Shown here: positions 1 to 11,315 of the stretch, piece by piece
Numbering within the stretch: the stretch's first letter is position 1
How the letters are laid out: every line of letters starts with the position of its first letter
Origin: Wenyingzhuangia marina
Lineage (GTDB): Bacteria > Bacteroidota > Bacteroidia > Flavobacteriales > Flavobacteriaceae
Assembly (NCBI RefSeq): GCF_900130035.1
Contig: NZ_FQXQ01000002.1
Span: 310,001-374,000, forward strand
DNA length: 64,000 nucleotides
Reading direction: 5' to 3'
The notes under the pieces: model-generated
Told to the model about the DNA's origin: nothing
What the model saw: the letters and a program-made list of their open reading frames with translations, nothing else
Database searches by the model: none
Translations under genes and position numbers: made by a program

Positions 1-1038
1 CTCTGTTAATTTTAATTCATCAATAATTTTATGAATATCTCCGTCTATAATTTTTGATAAATCATACAAAGTTAAACCAATTCTGTGTTCTGTTACACGA
101 CCTTGTGGATAATTATAAGTTCTAATTTTGGCTGATCTATCTCCAGAACTCACCATCGTTTTACGTTGAGCCGCATCTGCCTCTAACTTTTTAGCCAACT
201 CCATTTCGTAAATACGAGAACGTAAAACTTTCATGGCTTTGTCTTTATTTTTATGTTGAGATTTTTGATCCTGACACTGAGCTACAATTCCTGTAGGTAT
301 GTGTGTTAAACGAACCGCTGAATACGTTGTGTTTACAGATTGACCTCCTGGTCCTGATGAACAGAAATAATCTACACGTACGTCTGAATTATTAATTTGC
401 ACATCAAATTCTTCTGCTTCTGGTAACACCATTACAGTTGCTGCAGATGTATGAACACGTCCTTGGGTTTCAGTTTGCGGAACACGTTGTACACGGTGCA
501 CACCAGACTCAAACTTTAAATCTCCATAAACATCCTCACCTGTTACACTAAAAATAATTTCTTTGAACCCCCCAGAAGTTCCATCAGCAATATCTTCCAC
601 TTCAGTTTTCCAACCTCTAGAAGCGGCATACTTAGTATACATTCTATATAAATCTCCAGCAAAAATACTTGCTTCATCACCACCAGTACCAGCTCTAATC
701 TCTACAATAACATTTTTACCATCTGCAGGGTCTTTTGGAATTAACATGAACTTAATATCATCTTCTAATTGAGGAATTCTTTCATTTCCTTCTTCAAGTT
801 CCATTTTAGCCATCTCTACCATTTCAGCATCAGAACCATCTGCAATAATTTCTTTAGCTTCATTGATATTAGAAAGCAAATTTTCATATTCGTTTGCTTT
901 TTCTACGACTTTACTTAAGTCTTTATATTCTTTATTAAGTTTAGCATATCGCTTTTGATCAGAAATAATATCTGGTTGAATAATCAAATCTGATACTTCA
1001 TCAAAACGTTGCTTAACAATTCTTAACTTATCTAACAT
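1..1038 (-). CDS. prfA: Peptide chain release factor 1 (partial, C-terminus cut by window edge)
   Basis: Class-I release factor that reads UAA/UAG in the ribosomal A site and triggers hydrolysis of peptidyl-tRNA. The frame is open from an ATG at 1038 to base 1, 346 codons; the family is about 355-360 residues, so only some ten C-terminal residues are missing. The catalytic GGQ motif is at residues 231-233 within [10 protein letters not shown]. The codon-recognition tripeptide is PQT within [10 protein letters not shown], fitting the RF1 PxT motif rather than the RF2 SPF motif. No programmed frameshift is present, which also argues against prfB. It lies downstream of the DUF4293 gene on the same strand, but an intrinsic terminator separates the two. 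Confidence 0.95.
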   Translation of the reverse strand, partial: MLDKLRIVKQRFDEVSDLIIQPDIISDQKRYAKLNKEYKDLSKVVEKANEYENLLSNINEAKEIIADGSDAEMVEMAKMELEEGNERIPQLEDDIKFMLIPKDPADGKNVIVEIRAGTGGDEASIFAGDLYRMYTKYAASRGWKTEVEDIADGTSGGFKEIIFSVTGEDVYGDLKFESGVHRVQRVPQTETQGRVHTSAATVMVLPEAEEFDVQINNSDVRVDYFCSSGPGGQSVNTTYSAVRLTHIPTGIVAQCQDQKSQHKNKDKAMKVLRSRIYEMELAKKLEADAAQRKTMVSSGDRSAKIRTYNYPQGRVTEHRIGLTLYDLSKIIDGDIHKIIDELKLTE

Positions 1039-1123
1039 GTTACATTTTTTGTAGACTGCAAAATTACAATTTAAAATTGAAATGCCGAAGTTTATTCATA
1101 CACGTAAAGTAAGGAAAAGGCAT

Positions 1124-1156
1124 AAAAAAAAATCCCAAAACAAAAGTCTTGGGATT
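1124..1156 (-). terminator. Intrinsic terminator after the DUF4293 gene
   Basis: An inverted repeat with arms AATCCCAA and TTGGGATT (eight bp) is followed, in the minus-strand direction, by a run of T residues. It lies about 30 bp past the DUF4293 stop codon and before prfA, so the two genes are probably separate transcripts. Confidence 0.8.
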
Positions 1157-1187
1157 TAGTCGCACTAAATAAACTAAGATGTTAAGC

Positions 1188-1622
1188 TTATCGTAACCTA
1201 TCTACAGATTTTACAAGATCTTCATCTTTCTTAATTGCCTTGTTTGCCATGACTAGCAAAACAATATTGACAATCGGAAAATAAATCCCAATACCTTTCT
1301 CAGAAATTTGCATTTCTCCAGATAATTTTAGAGATACGTACATCAATACACTTAATAAATAGAAGTTGATCAGAATATTTAATCTGTTAACCACAAATTG
1401 ATTTTGTCTTTTTTTATAACTAAAAATAGCTATTAAAGAAAAAATTGCAGCCAATATAAAAAATATTCCTACTGATTTTAAAAGAACTGAGTTATTCATA
1501 ATGGTGTTTGTTAAAAACAAACGACCATCTTCATTTAAAGTAAAAAAAGAAACGAAATTGGTCAACACTCCTGCAATAATAAATACAGATAATAAATACA
1601 ATGTTTGAATTCTTTGAATCAT
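1188..1622 (-). CDS. DUF4293 family membrane protein
   Basis: A 144-residue protein with four hydrophobic segments (about residues 7-25, 45-65, 80-100, 108-125) and a charged C-terminal tail. The N-terminus (MIQRIQTLYLL) and its position divergent from rho match the DUF4293 family, which is found in Bacteroidota and has no known function. It should sit in the cytoplasmic membrane. A minus-strand TAAATTTG (1643-1650), matching the Bacteroidota -7 element, lies just upstream of the ATG and would give a very short leader. The family assignment is from memory of the motif and context. Confidence 0.8.
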   Translation of the reverse strand: MIQRIQTLYLLSVFIIAGVLTNFVSFFTLNEDGRLFLTNTIMNNSVLLKSVGIFFILAAIFSLIAIFSYKKRQNQFVVNRLNILINFYLLSVLMYVSLKLSGEMQISEKGIGIYFPIVNIVLLVMANKAIKKDEDLVKSVDRLR

Positions 1623-1674
1623 ACTTTTTAAAATAACGATTACAAATTTACATTTTCTTTTTATTTATAAAGAC

Positions 1675-1704
1675 TTTGTCAGATAAAAAAAAAAACTATA
1701 TTTG
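1675..1704 (+). promoter_or_regulatory. Putative Bacteroidota-type promoter of rho
   Basis: TTTG at 1675-1678, an 18-bp spacer and TATATTTG at 1697-1704 match the Bacteroidota sigma-factor consensus (TTTG, about 19 bp, TAnnTTTG). Transcription would start near 1711, leaving a leader of about 130 nt before the rho ATG. A long leader would suit autoregulation by Rho-dependent attenuation, but that is inference. Confidence 0.6.
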
Positions 1705-1839
1705 TCTTATCTAATTAAACAATTATAGCAGAAACACTTACCTGTTATATTATTTTCAATTTTAAAACAAACAATTTTCTCTTAATAACATAATATGTCC
1801 CATTTTAAGAGATTTTAATATTCATTATACACATTTTAA

Positions 1840-3504
1840 ATGTTCGAAATTTCTCAATTAAAAGCAAAAACACTTGCAGATTTGCAGGAAATTGCAAAAA
1901 CAATTGGATTAAAAAAAACTAGCCAACTAAAAAAGTTGGATTTGATTTACAAAATTCTAGATGAGCAAGCTGCTCACGAAGCTGCAAAACAAGTTACTAC
2001 TCAAAAAACAGCGGAAGAAGACAAACCAAAACCTGTTAAAAAAACTAGAGTAATAAGAAAACCTAAATCAACCTCTACAGAAACACAGCAAGAAACTACT
2101 GTTGTTAAAAAAGAAGAAGATAAAGAGGTTTTTAAGGCAAAGGAGAAAAAACCTAAACCTATAGAAAAATCTCAAGAAAGACCGCAAAAAGCTCCTAGAA
2201 ACAACCACAAAAACAACGAGCTTAAAAATACTGAGAATAAAGGAAATAATGGTAATAATACCCCAAACCCTAATCAACCTCAGAACAACAACCCTAACAA
2301 TCCTAATAATACTCCTAGGAATAATAAAAACACCACTAGAAATAACAAAAATAACAAAGGAAAGAGTCTTAAAGACCCTAACTACGAGTTTGATGGTATT
2401 ATTGAAAGTGAGGGAGTTTTAGAAATGATGCCAGATGGTTATGGATTTTTAAGATCATCAGATTACAATTACCTTTCATCACCAGATGATGTATATGTAT
2501 CTCAATCTCAAATAAAATTATTTGGATTAAAAACTGGAGATACTGTAAAAGGGAATGTTAGACCTCCAAAAGAAGGAGAAAAATATTTTCCATTAATTAG
2601 AGTCTCTAAAATTAACGGATTATCGCCTAAAGAAGTAAGAGATCGTGTTTCTTTTGAACACCTTACACCTCTTTTTCCAGAAGAAAAATTTAATTTATCA
2701 GGAGGTAGAAGTTCATTATCTACTAGAATCATGGATTTATTTGCCCCTATAGGAAAAGGTCAACGTGGTATGATTGTAGCTCAACCCAAAACAGGTAAAA
2801 CAATGTTGTTAAAAGACATTGCCAATGCTATTGCCTCTAATCACCCTGAAGTATATCAATTAATTTTATTAATAGATGAAAGACCTGAAGAAGTTACAGA
2901 CATGCAACGTAGCGTTCGTGGGGAAGTAGTCGCTTCTACTTTTGATGAGCCTGCAGAAAAACATGTAAAAGTTGCCAATATTGTTTTAGAAAAAGCAAAA
3001 CGTTTGGTAGAATGTGGTCATGACGTGGTAATTCTTTTAGATTCTATTACTCGTTTAGCAAGAGCTTACAACACAGTAGCACCTGCATCTGGTAAAATAT
3101 TATCAGGAGGTATTGATGCCAATGCATTACACAAACCTAAACGTTTCTTTGGAGCTGCTCGTAATATAGAAGGTGGTGGTTCTTTAACCATTATTGCTAC
3201 TGCATTAACAGAGACTGGTTCTAAAATGGACGAAGTTATCTTTGAAGAATTCAAAGGAACTGGTAACATGGAACTACAATTAGAAAGAAATATTGCTAAC
3301 AGACGTATTTATCCTGCTATCGACTTGATTAAATCTAGTACTCGTAGAGATGATTTATTATTAGATGAAAAAACTGTACAACGTATGTGGGTATTAAGAA
3401 AGTACTTAGCAGACATGAATCCTGTTGAAGCTATGGAATTTATTAAAGACAGAATTAAATCTTCTAAAAATAATGATGAATTTTTAATCTCTATGAACGG
3501 ATAA
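1840..3504 (+). CDS. rho: Transcription termination factor Rho with disordered N-terminal insert
   Basis: Hexameric RNA helicase that ends transcription at Rho-dependent sites. Residues 1-45 form the Rho N-terminal helical domain. Residues about 48-180 are low-complexity, first Lys/Glu/Pro/Thr-rich, then strongly Asn/Lys/Pro-rich. Residues about 183-260 are the cold-shock-like RNA-binding domain ([10 protein letters not shown]). The ATPase core has Walker A QPKTGKT at about 315-321 and Walker [16 protein letters not shown] near 395-409. At 554 residues it is about 135 longer than E. coli Rho (419), and the insert accounts for this. Such inserts are known in Bacteroidota Rho. It is monocistronic, with its own promoter and a strong downstream terminator. 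Confidence 0.97.
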   Translation: MFEISQLKAKTLADLQEIAKTIGLKKTSQLKKLDLIYKILDEQAAHEAAKQVTTQKTAEEDKPKPVKKTRVIRKPKSTSTETQQETTVVKKEEDKEVFKAKEKKPKPIEKSQERPQKAPRNNHKNNELKNTENKGNNGNNTPNPNQPQNNNPNNPNNTPRNNKNTTRNNKNNKGKSLKDPNYEFDGIIESEGVLEMMPDGYGFLRSSDYNYLSSPDDVYVSQSQIKLFGLKTGDTVKGNVRPPKEGEKYFPLIRVSKINGLSPKEVRDRVSFEHLTPLFPEEKFNLSGGRSSLSTRIMDLFAPIGKGQRGMIVAQPKTGKTMLLKDIANAIASNHPEVYQLILLIDERPEEVTDMQRSVRGEVVASTFDEPAEKHVKVANIVLEKAKRLVECGHDVVILLDSITRLARAYNTVAPASGKILSGGIDANALHKPKRFFGAARNIEGGGSLTIIATALTETGSKMDEVIFEEFKGTGNMELQLERNIANRRIYPAIDLIKSSTRRDDLLLDEKTVQRMWVLRKYLADMNPVEAMEFIKDRIKSSKNNDEFLISMNG

Positions 3505-3520
3505 TTTTTATTCAAAAAAA

Positions 3521-3560
3521 AACAAAAAGCCTCTCTATATCTTAGAGAGGCTTTTTGTTT
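3521..3560. terminator. Bidirectional terminator between rho and the FAD protein
   Basis: A near-perfect inverted repeat, arms AACAAAAAGCCTCTCT and AGAGAGGCTTTTTGTT, with A/T runs on both flanks. It lies between the convergent stop codons of rho (3504) and the FAD-dependent oxidoreductase (3564) and should work for both strands. Confidence 0.9.
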
Positions 3561-3563
3561 CTA

Positions 3564-4793
3564 CTATTTAAATTTAATTTTTGGGTTTTTACTAAACTTA
3601 TAAACCAATTTCAATTTATAAACTTCAAAAATTCGTGAAACAAGCTTGTTGAACTTAAAATTAAACAACATTTCAATAACACTATCAATATCTGTGGTTT
3701 GATGAATATATCCTATTCTGCGTTCTATTTTATCATCACTATATTTAGCATACATCCTTCTACAAGAAGCTTCACTTAATTGCCATTTTAGCAAATGTTT
3801 ATTTCTCCACTTTTTTCTATAAGCAACAAAATTCTCATCCCCTGTTTTTAAAAAATCGTCAACATAATTTGCTGCTAATCTAGCATTTTGCATCGCGTAT
3901 CTAATCCCTTCCCCTCCTAAAGGATTTACAGTAGAAACCGCATCACCAATAGCCACCACTCTATCTTTATAAAACGTATCTTTTATACTTGGACTATATT
4001 TTAAAGTTCCTCCATGAATATCTATCAATCTATAGTCATCTATATTAAGATACTCTTTAATAATTTTTTCAGTCATTTTTTTCATAGAACCTTTAAACTC
4101 ATCTTCTTTATCAATCTGAATGTAAATTTTACCAGCTCCTACTTTTAAAATTCTATTTTCCATTGGAAAAATCCAAGAATATCCTTTATAAGCCCATTTA
4201 TCTCCTAAGAAAAAGAACAATGATTTTTTATATCTATCATAAACTTCTTGACTGACTTCTATTAAGTACTCAACACCTCCTCCACATATTAATTTAGGCT
4301 GATCCTTTAAACCATCATATACAACTCTCCTACTAGGACCTGTTCCATCTATTAAGAGCTTGGCTTTAAACTCAACTTCTCCTGTAGATGTTTTAAAACT
4401 CGCAACAACACCATCCTCAAGTAATTGTTTTCTCAAATAAGTATGCCCCATTAAGACATCACTACCATTTTTAATAGTTTCATCTGCTAAAAACTGCCTT
4501 AATCTTCCAAAGTCTAAAACAACTCCCTTATTATTAGTTCCATTCCAAGAATACAAATTTTCGGAACATTGAATTTCCAAATTTTCCCAATAGGCTCCAA
4601 CAACACTTTCTGGAATATTAAATTCTGTTAAAGGATCCAAAGTCATTCCTGCACTCGAAAAATTATTATCCTTAAAACTTTTATGTCTTTCTGTTAATAA
4701 AACTTTATATCCTTTTGCTGATAATTCTCTAGCAAACTGCCCCCCTGCTGGCCCTCCTCCTATGACGATAACATCATACTCTTTATTAATCAT
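3564..4793 (-). CDS. Geranylgeranyl-reductase-family FAD-dependent oxidoreductase
   Basis: A 409-residue flavoprotein of the p-hydroxybenzoate-hydroxylase fold. The N-terminal dinucleotide-binding motif is VIVIGGGPAGGQFAREL (residues 8-24), and the second FAD motif GDAVSTVNPLGGEGIRYAM lies near residue 280. This layout, with GGEG after the aspartate motif, is typical of geranylgeranyl reductase-like proteins, which saturate isoprenoid chains or act on related lipids. The real substrate cannot be read from sequence. A second, shorter member of the family lies at 18077-19204. It is monocistronic, with an inverted repeat just upstream. Tryptophan-halogenase-like or other monooxygenase roles are alternatives. 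Confidence 0.75.
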   Translation of the reverse strand: MINKEYDVIVIGGGPAGGQFARELSAKGYKVLLTERHKSFKDNNFSSAGMTLDPLTEFNIPESVVGAYWENLEIQCSENLYSWNGTNNKGVVLDFGRLRQFLADETIKNGSDVLMGHTYLRKQLLEDGVVASFKTSTGEVEFKAKLLIDGTGPSRRVVYDGLKDQPKLICGGGVEYLIEVSQEVYDRYKKSLFFFLGDKWAYKGYSWIFPMENRILKVGAGKIYIQIDKEDEFKGSMKKMTEKIIKEYLNIDDYRLIDIHGGTLKYSPSIKDTFYKDRVVAIGDAVSTVNPLGGEGIRYAMQNARLAANYVDDFLKTGDENFVAYRKKWRNKHLLKWQLSEASCRRMYAKYSDDKIERRIGYIHQTTDIDSVIEMLFNFKFNKLVSRIFEVYKLKLVYKFSKNPKIKFK

Positions 4794-4816
4794 ATTAATT
4801 CATATCTAAATAGTAA

Positions 4817-4838
4817 AGTAATTATACTAATAATTACT
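4817..4838. promoter_or_regulatory. Operator-like inverted repeat upstream of the FAD oxidoreductase
   Basis: Perfect 9-bp arms AGTAATTAT and ATAATTACT separated by 4 bp, 24-45 bp upstream of the FAD gene ATG at 4793. Position and symmetry suit a dimeric repressor or activator site overlapping the promoter. The regulator is unknown, and in AT-rich DNA a chance origin is possible. Confidence 0.4.
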
Positions 4839-5106
4839 GATTCTAAACGATCAAAATCATATTATTAATATAAAAATATCATCAATCTCGACAGCAATTA
4901 ATATATAGTGAATCTAAATAAGCTAAACTGCTTTATAGCAGGTTTTTAAAATAACAGAGCTTAATTGATTCATTATGAGATATTTTGAACTCAAAAAAAT
5001 ATAAGGTTTATTTTTATCATATTATCAGTATTTCTACGTAAAAAAACAATTATTCACAATAAAACTATAATAATCAAATAACAAAGTTATGTAACTACTT
5101 GTATAG

Positions 5107-5137
5107 TTTGTTATTCATTAATATTTGCGTAATTTTG
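5107..5137 (+). promoter_or_regulatory. Putative promoter of gltBD
   Basis: TTTG at 5107-5110, a 19-bp spacer and TAATTTTG at 5130-5137 fit the Bacteroidota consensus exactly. The start site would be near 5144, about 15 nt before the gltB ATG. Confidence 0.65.
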
Positions 5138-5158
5138 TCACCTATATTTATTTAAAAT

Positions 5159-8100
5159 ATGATACAGAAACAAGGACTATACTTACCAGAATTTGAACAT
5201 GAAAACTGTGGGGCAGGTTTTATTTGTAACCTTAAAGGTGAAAAGACCAACCAAATTATTCATGACGCATTAGAAATTTTAGTGAAACTAGAACACCGTG
5301 GAGGTGTTAGTGCTGACGGAAAAACCGGAGATGGTGCTGGATTATTAATTGACATCCCTCATGACTACTTTAAAAGAGTTTGTGACTTTGAACTTCCTGA
5401 ACAACGTAAATACGCTGTCGGAATGGTTTTCTTACCAAAGAACACCAATCAGCACAAGTTTTGTAAAGAAGCTTTTGAAAAAGAAATTGCCAAACAAGGA
5501 TTGACAGTTTTAGGATGGAGAGAAGTTCCTGTTGACTCTTCACAATTAGGAGAAATTGCATTGGCATCTGAACCAAATATTGAACAAGTATTTGTTGCTC
5601 AAGGTGACTTAGAAGAAAACATTTTTAGAGCTAAATTATATGCTGCACGTAAAATTACGGAGCATACTATTCGTAATTCTAAGATGTCAGAAGCTAGTTA
5701 TTTCTACTTACCTTCTTTATCAAACACAACCCTTATCTACAAAGGTATTATCATGCCTGAAGATATTGGTCCTTATTATACAGATTTACAACAACCAGAT
5801 TTAGTAACTAGATTGGCATTGGTACACCAACGCTTCTCTACCAATACTATGCCTGCTTGGGAATTAGCACAACCATTTAGATTCTTATGTCAAAATGGGG
5901 AAATCAACACATTAAGAGGTAACGTATCTAGAATGCGTGTTCGTGAAGAAATCATGAAATCTGATGTTTTTGATGCAAAAACAATGGAAAGTTTATTCCC
6001 TATTATCTTACCAGGTAAATCGGATTCTGCTTCTATGGATATGTCTGTTGAGTTATTAACTTTAACAGGTCGTTCTTTACCAGAAGTAATGATGATGACA
6101 ATTCCTGAAGCTTGGGAAAAGCACGCTACAATGTCTGAAGACAGAAAAGCGTTTTATGAATACAACTCTTGTATTATGGAACCTTGGGATGGTCCTGCCT
6201 CAGTTCCTTTTACTGATGGAGATTATGTAGGAGCTTTATTAGACCGTAATGGTTTAAGACCTTCTCGTTATACTGTAACCAAGAGTGGAAAATTAATCAT
6301 GTCATCAGAAGTTGGTGTGGTTGATATTGCTCCAGAAGATGTTGTAAGCCATGGTCGTTTAGAACCAGGTAAAATGTTCTTGGTAGACATGAACGAAGGT
6401 AGAATCATTGATGATGAGGAAATCAAAAACAAAATTTGTTCTGAAAGACCTTATAAAGAATGGTTAAACAAAAATAGCTTAAGATTAAAAGACGTACCTA
6501 ATGAAAATAAAGCTTGTCCTTTAGAAACATTAGACTTAAAAACTCGTCAACGTTTATACAACTATACAATTGAGGATATTCAAGAGGTAATTGTACCGAT
6601 GGCACAAGATGGTAAAGAAGCCTTAGGTTCTATGGGTATTGATACTCCTATTGCTGTTTTGTCTGACAGACCTCAATTGTTACCAAACTACTTTAAACAA
6701 TTATTCGCTCAGGTTACCAACCCACCTTTGGATGGTATTCGTGAAGAAGTGGTAACTGATATTAGTTTGGCTTTAGGAAATGATAAAAACATTTTTGACA
6801 TTACTCCAGAGCAATGTCACAAGTTAAGAATTCAAAATCCTGTAATCTCTAACAATGATTTAGAGAAAATTAGAAATATCAACATCGATGGTTTTAAAGC
6901 TGAAACTATTGAAATGTTATATACTAAGGTGAAAGGAATGAACGGTTTAGAAGATGGTTTAGAAGAAATCATCACTAAAATCTCTAAAGCGGTTGATAAT
7001 GGTGTAAACATCATCATTTTATCAGACAGAGGTGCTTCTAAAGAAAAAGCTCCAATTCCTGCTTTATTAGCTTGTTCTTACGTTCATCACCAAATGAACC
7101 GTTTGCGTAAGCGTTCTTATTTTGATATCGTAATTGAATCAGCAGAGCCACGTGAACCACATCACTTTGCTACATTGTTTGGGTACGGAGCGTCTGCTAT
7201 CAACCCTTACATGGTAAACGAAATTATTCGTTTACAAGTTCAAGAAGGATTTATTGAACTAGATGAGCAAAAAGCTGTAGATAACTTTAACAAAGCTATT
7301 GGTAAAGGAATCTTAAAAGTAATGAACAAAATTGGTATCTCAACTTTACATTCATATAGAGGTTCTCAAATTTTTGAAATTGTAGGTTTCAACTCAGAAT
7401 TCGTAAACAAGTACTTCCCATACACTGCTTCAAGAATTGAAGGTATTGGTTTATACGAGATTGAAAAAGAAATCAACGAAAGATATAAATATGCATATCC
7501 AGATACTTACATCGACAAACGTTTAGGATTAAACATTGGAGGTGATTATAGATGGAGACGTAATGGAGAAAGACATATTTTTAACCCTACTACAGTTGCT
7601 AAATTACAGCAAGCAGTACGTTTAAATGATCAAGCTTCTTACGATGTATACAAAACTGCGATTAACGAGCAAGCTAAAAACTTGTTAACTATTCGTGGAT
7701 TGTTCGAATTTACAAACTTTGATCCAATTCCTGTAGAAGAAGTTGAACCATGGACTGAAATTGTAAAACGTTTTAAAACGGGTGCAATGTCTTACGGATC
7801 TATTTCTCGTGAAGCGCATGAAAACTTAGCTATCGCCATGAACCGTTTAGGTGCAAAATCTAACTCTGGTGAAGGTGGTGAAGATAGAAGACGTTTCCAA
7901 CCAGATGCGAATGGAGATAATAAAAACTCTGCTATTAAGCAGGTGGCTTCAGGACGTTTTGGAGTAACATCTCACTATTTAAGTTCTGCAAAAGAAATTC
8001 AGATTAAAATGGCTCAGGGTGCTAAGCCAGGAGAAGGTGGACAATTACCAGGTACAAAAGTATTACCTTGGATTGCTTCTGCTCGTAACTCAACTCCTTT

Positions 8101-9670
8101 CGTTGGATTGATTTCTCCTCCTCCACACCACGATATATATTCTATTGAGGATTTAGCTCAATTAATTTACGATTTAAAGAATGCTAACCGTGAGGCTAGA
8201 ATTAACGTAAAATTAGTATCAGAAGTTGGTGTTGGAACCATTGCTGCCGGAGTTGCTAAAGCAAAAGCAGATGTTGTATTAATTTCTGGATATGATGGTG
8301 GTACTGGAGCTTCTCCTTTAACATCATTAAAGCACGCTGGTTTACCTTGGGAACTTGGTTTAGCAGAGGCTCAACAAACATTAGTATTGAACAATTTACG
8401 TTCTCGTATTGTTGTTGAATGTGATGGTCAGTTAAAAACTGGTCGTGACGTTGCTATTGCTGCTCTATTAGGAGCAGAAGAATTTGGATTTGCAACTGCA
8501 CCGTTAGTAGCTTCGGGATGTATTATGATGCGTAAGTGTCACTTAAATACTTGTCCTGTAGGTATTGCTACTCAAGATAAAGAATTACGTAAAAACTTTA
8601 AGGGAACCCCAGAACACGTAATTAACTTCTTCTACTATGTAGCAAATGAATTAAGAGAAATCATGGCTCAATTAGGATTCCGTACCATGGATGAAATGAT
8701 TGGTCAAACTCAAAAAATTAATTCAAACAACGCAATTGAACATTATAAAGCTAAAGGATTAGATTTATCTGCTATTTTACATCAACCTGCTGGTTATAGT
8801 AATTTACCAGTGAAGAATTCTGAAAAGCAAGATCATAATTTAGAGAATGTTATTGACTTTACTATTTTAAAAGATGCACATGCTGCAATCTTTAGAAAAG
8901 AAGTAACTAACTTATCTTATCCTATTCACAACACTGACCGTTCTGTTGGAGCGATTGTATCTAACGAAATTTCTAAAATTTACGGTCACTTAGGTTTACC
9001 TGAAGATACTTTAAACTTAAACTTTACTGGTTCTGCTGGACAAAGTTTAGGAGTATTTGGAGCTCACGGTATTACTTATACTGTTGAAGGGAACACAAAT
9101 GACTATTTAGGTAAAGGATTATCTGGTGGTAAAATTATTGTGAAGAAACCTGCCAAAGCAGACTTTATAGCCGAAGATAACATTATTGTTGGTAACGTTT
9201 GTTTATTTGGAGCTGTTCAAGGGCAAGCATTTATCAATGGTATTGCCGGTGAACGTTTTGCTGTTCGTAACTCTGGTGCAACTGCTGTTGTAGAAGGTGT
9301 TGGAGATCACGGATGTGAATACATGACAGGTGGTAGAATTGTAGTTCTTGGAAAAACAGGACGTAACTTTGCTGCTGGTATGAGTGGTGGTTATGCTTTT
9401 GTTTTAGATGAAAAAGGGAAGTTTACCAACGGGTTGTGTAACGAAGAAACAATTGATTTTGATCCTATTACTGCAGAAGATGCAGCTGAATTAAAAGGAT
9501 TGATAGAAAAACACGTAGCTTATACTGAAAGTAATAGAGGTAAAGAAATTTTAGCAGACTGGGAAAACTACATCACTAAGTTTGTGAAAGTAATGCCTAA
9601 AGAATACAAGGTAGCTTTAGAACGTATTGCAAATGAAGAACCAATGTTTGAAGAATTAACAGTATCATAA
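5159..9670 (+). CDS. gltB: Glutamate synthase large subunit
   Basis: Large (alpha) subunit of glutamate synthase, which converts glutamine and 2-oxoglutarate to two glutamates in ammonium assimilation. It has 1503 residues, the normal family length. The class-II glutaminase domain starts at Cys17 (CGAGF), so a 16-residue propeptide must be removed to expose the catalytic cysteine. The FMN/2-oxoglutarate-binding synthase domain lies around residues 800-1200, with iron-sulfur cysteines in [15 protein letters not shown]. The C-terminal GXGXG beta-helix domain ([22 protein letters not shown]) follows. gltD starts one base after its stop codon, so the two are translated from one mRNA. Confidence 0.98.
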   Translation: MIQKQGLYLPEFEHENCGAGFICNLKGEKTNQIIHDALEILVKLEHRGGVSADGKTGDGAGLLIDIPHDYFKRVCDFELPEQRKYAVGMVFLPKNTNQHKFCKEAFEKEIAKQGLTVLGWREVPVDSSQLGEIALASEPNIEQVFVAQGDLEENIFRAKLYAARKITEHTIRNSKMSEASYFYLPSLSNTTLIYKGIIMPEDIGPYYTDLQQPDLVTRLALVHQRFSTNTMPAWELAQPFRFLCQNGEINTLRGNVSRMRVREEIMKSDVFDAKTMESLFPIILPGKSDSASMDMSVELLTLTGRSLPEVMMMTIPEAWEKHATMSEDRKAFYEYNSCIMEPWDGPASVPFTDGDYVGALLDRNGLRPSRYTVTKSGKLIMSSEVGVVDIAPEDVVSHGRLEPGKMFLVDMNEGRIIDDEEIKNKICSERPYKEWLNKNSLRLKDVPNENKACPLETLDLKTRQRLYNYTIEDIQEVIVPMAQDGKEALGSMGIDTPIAVLSDRPQLLPNYFKQLFAQVTNPPLDGIREEVVTDISLALGNDKNIFDITPEQCHKLRIQNPVISNNDLEKIRNINIDGFKAETIEMLYTKVKGMNGLEDGLEEIITKISKAVDNGVNIIILSDRGASKEKAPIPALLACSYVHHQMNRLRKRSYFDIVIESAEPREPHHFATLFGYGASAINPYMVNEIIRLQVQEGFIELDEQKAVDNFNKAIGKGILKVMNKIGISTLHSYRGSQIFEIVGFNSEFVNKYFPYTASRIEGIGLYEIEKEINERYKYAYPDTYIDKRLGLNIGGDYRWRRNGERHIFNPTTVAKLQQAVRLNDQASYDVYKTAINEQAKNLLTIRGLFEFTNFDPIPVEEVEPWTEIVKRFKTGAMSYGSISREAHENLAIAMNRLGAKSNSGEGGEDRRRFQPDANGDNKNSAIKQVASGRFGVTSHYLSSAKEIQIKMAQGAKPGEGGQLPGTKVLPWIASARNSTPFVGLISPPPHHDIYSIEDLAQLIYDLKNANREARINVKLVSEVGVGTIAAGVAKAKADVVLISGYDGGTGASPLTSLKHAGLPWELGLAEAQQTLVLNNLRSRIVVECDGQLKTGRDVAIAALLGAEEFGFATAPLVASGCIMMRKCHLNTCPVGIATQDKELRKNFKGTPEHVINFFYYVANELREIMAQLGFRTMDEMIGQTQKINSNNAIEHYKAKGLDLSAILHQPAGYSNLPVKNSEKQDHNLENVIDFTILKDAHAAIFRKEVTNLSYPIHNTDRSVGAIVSNEISKIYGHLGLPEDTLNLNFTGSAGQSLGVFGAHGITYTVEGNTNDYLGKGLSGGKIIVKKPAKADFIAEDNIIVGNVCLFGAVQGQAFINGIAGERFAVRNSGATAVVEGVGDHGCEYMTGGRIVVLGKTGRNFAAGMSGGYAFVLDEKGKFTNGLCNEETIDFDPITAEDAAELKGLIEKHVAYTESNRGKEILADWENYITKFVKVMPKEYKVALERIANEEPMFEELTVS

Positions 9671-9671
9671 T

Positions 9672-11138
9672 ATGGGAAAAGTAACTGGATTTAAAGAATT
9701 CGAAAGAAAAGACGAATCGTACAAAGCTGTTGAAGAGCGTGTACACAATTATAATGAATTTACAGTCCCATTAAGTGAGGCTGAAATTACTGAGCAAGGT
9801 TCACGTTGTATGGACTGTGGTATTCCTTTCTGTCATAGTGGTTGTCCATTAGGAAACTTAATTCCTGATTTTAACCACATGGTACACCAAGGAGAATGGC
9901 AAAAAGCCTCTTTAATTTTACATTCTACTAACAATTTCCCTGAGTTTACAGGTCGTTTATGTCCTGCACCATGTGAGAAAGCTTGTGTATTAGGTATTAT
10001 TGAAGATCCTATTTCTATTGAAAATATTGAAAAAAATATTGTTGAACGTGCCTTTAAAGAAGGTTGGATTAAACCACAACCTCCTAAAAAAAGAACTGGT
10101 AAAACAGTAGCTGTTGTTGGTTCTGGACCTGCTGGTTTGGCTGCTGCTCAACAATTAAACAGAGCTGGACACACGGTAACTGTTTTTGAAAGAGATGATG
10201 AAGTTGGAGGATTGTTACGTTACGGAATTCCTAACTTTAAAATGGAGAAAGGAATTATTGACCGTCGTGTAGCTATTTTAGAAGCAGAAGGAATTACTTT
10301 TAAAGTAAATGCTAATGTTGGTGTAAATGTTTCTATTGATGAGTTAAAATCTTTTGATGCGATTACTTTATGTGGTGGAGCAACACAAAGACGTTCTTTA
10401 CCAACTCCTGGTATTGATGCTGATGGTGTGGTGCAAGCGATGGATTTCTTAACACAACAAACCAAAGTTGTTTTAGGAAAAGAAGTAAAAGATCAAGTTT
10501 TAGCAACTGGTAAAGATGTCATCGTTATTGGTGGTGGAGATACAGGTTCTGACTGTGTTGGTACATCTAACCGTCAAGGGGCTAAGTCTGTGGCTAACTT
10601 TGAAATTATGCCTAAACCTCCTGGACATAGATCACCATCTACTCCATGGCCTTACTGGCCTTTACAGTTAAAAACATCTACTTCTCACAAAGAAGGATGT
10701 GATAGAAACTGGTTAATCAACACAAAAGAATTTATCAAAGATAAAAACGGAAAATTAACAGCTTTAAAAACTGTTAATGTTGAATGGAAAATGGTTCCTG
10801 GACAAAGACCTCAATTGATTGAAATTGAAGGTTCAGAAAAAATTTGGCCTTGTGATTTAGCTTTATTAGCCTTAGGATTTACTGGTCCTGAAGCAACTAT
10901 TGCTGAACAATTAGGAATTGAGACTGATGCTCGTTCTAATTACAAAGCTGAATACGGAAACTATCAAACAAACATTCCAAATGTATTTGCTGCTGGAGAT
11001 ATGCGTAGAGGACAATCATTAATTGTTTGGGCAATTTCTGAAGGTCGTGAAGCGGCTAGACAAGTAGATATTTTCTTAATGGGTAAATCTGATTTACCTT
11101 CTAAAGATATCGCTGGAGATTTAGTAGGAGTTCAATAA
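9672..11138 (+). CDS. gltD: Glutamate synthase small subunit
   Basis: Small (beta) subunit, the NAD(P)H-oxidising FAD partner that feeds electrons to GltB. 488 residues. The N-terminal region carries two cysteine clusters for 4Fe-4S centres (CMDCGIPFCHSGCP and CPAPCEKACVLG). The FAD-binding motif VAVVGSGPAGLAAAQQL follows at about residue 146. The NAD(P)H motif is VIVIGGGDTGSDCVGT, and the C-terminal FAD motif is NVFAAGDMRRGQSL. It overlaps closely with gltB (1-bp gap) and is followed by a strong terminator, so the operon is gltBD only. Confidence 0.98.
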   Translation: MGKVTGFKEFERKDESYKAVEERVHNYNEFTVPLSEAEITEQGSRCMDCGIPFCHSGCPLGNLIPDFNHMVHQGEWQKASLILHSTNNFPEFTGRLCPAPCEKACVLGIIEDPISIENIEKNIVERAFKEGWIKPQPPKKRTGKTVAVVGSGPAGLAAAQQLNRAGHTVTVFERDDEVGGLLRYGIPNFKMEKGIIDRRVAILEAEGITFKVNANVGVNVSIDELKSFDAITLCGGATQRRSLPTPGIDADGVVQAMDFLTQQTKVVLGKEVKDQVLATGKDVIVIGGGDTGSDCVGTSNRQGAKSVANFEIMPKPPGHRSPSTPWPYWPLQLKTSTSHKEGCDRNWLINTKEFIKDKNGKLTALKTVNVEWKMVPGQRPQLIEIEGSEKIWPCDLALLALGFTGPEATIAEQLGIETDARSNYKAEYGNYQTNIPNVFAAGDMRRGQSLIVWAISEGREAARQVDIFLMGKSDLPSKDIAGDLVGVQ

Positions 11139-11160
11139 ATATTGAATACTTTATAAAACA

Positions 11161-11197
11161 AAAAGGCTTTTACAATTGTAAAAGCCTTTTTGTTTTT
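11161..11197 (+). terminator. Intrinsic terminator of gltBD
   Basis: A perfect 30-bp palindrome (arms AAAAGGCTTTTACAA and TTGTAAAAGCCTTTT) followed by a T-rich tract, 22 bp after the gltD stop codon. Confidence 0.9.
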
Positions 11198-11315
11198 TTA
11201 TGTTTTCTATAATACATGACAATGTTTTAATTTTATATTTAACACATTAGTGTAGCATGAAATTTGCAATGTTTGACTAATAATTCTTTTTTAAATTCTT
11301 GATAAAAAAATCAAT

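Larger units (their letters stand above)
4794..5158. other. Intergenic region between divergent FAD protein and gltB
   Basis: 365 bp without a plausible gene. It holds an operator-like inverted repeat at 4817-4838 close to the FAD gene and a Bacteroidota-type promoter for gltB at 5107-5137. Nothing else is recognisable; no tRNA or small-RNA fold was seen. Confidence 0.6.

Noticed and set aside
563-772. Plus-strand open frame of 69 codons
   Set aside because: It lies entirely antisense to prfA, has no homology that I recognise and no start context.
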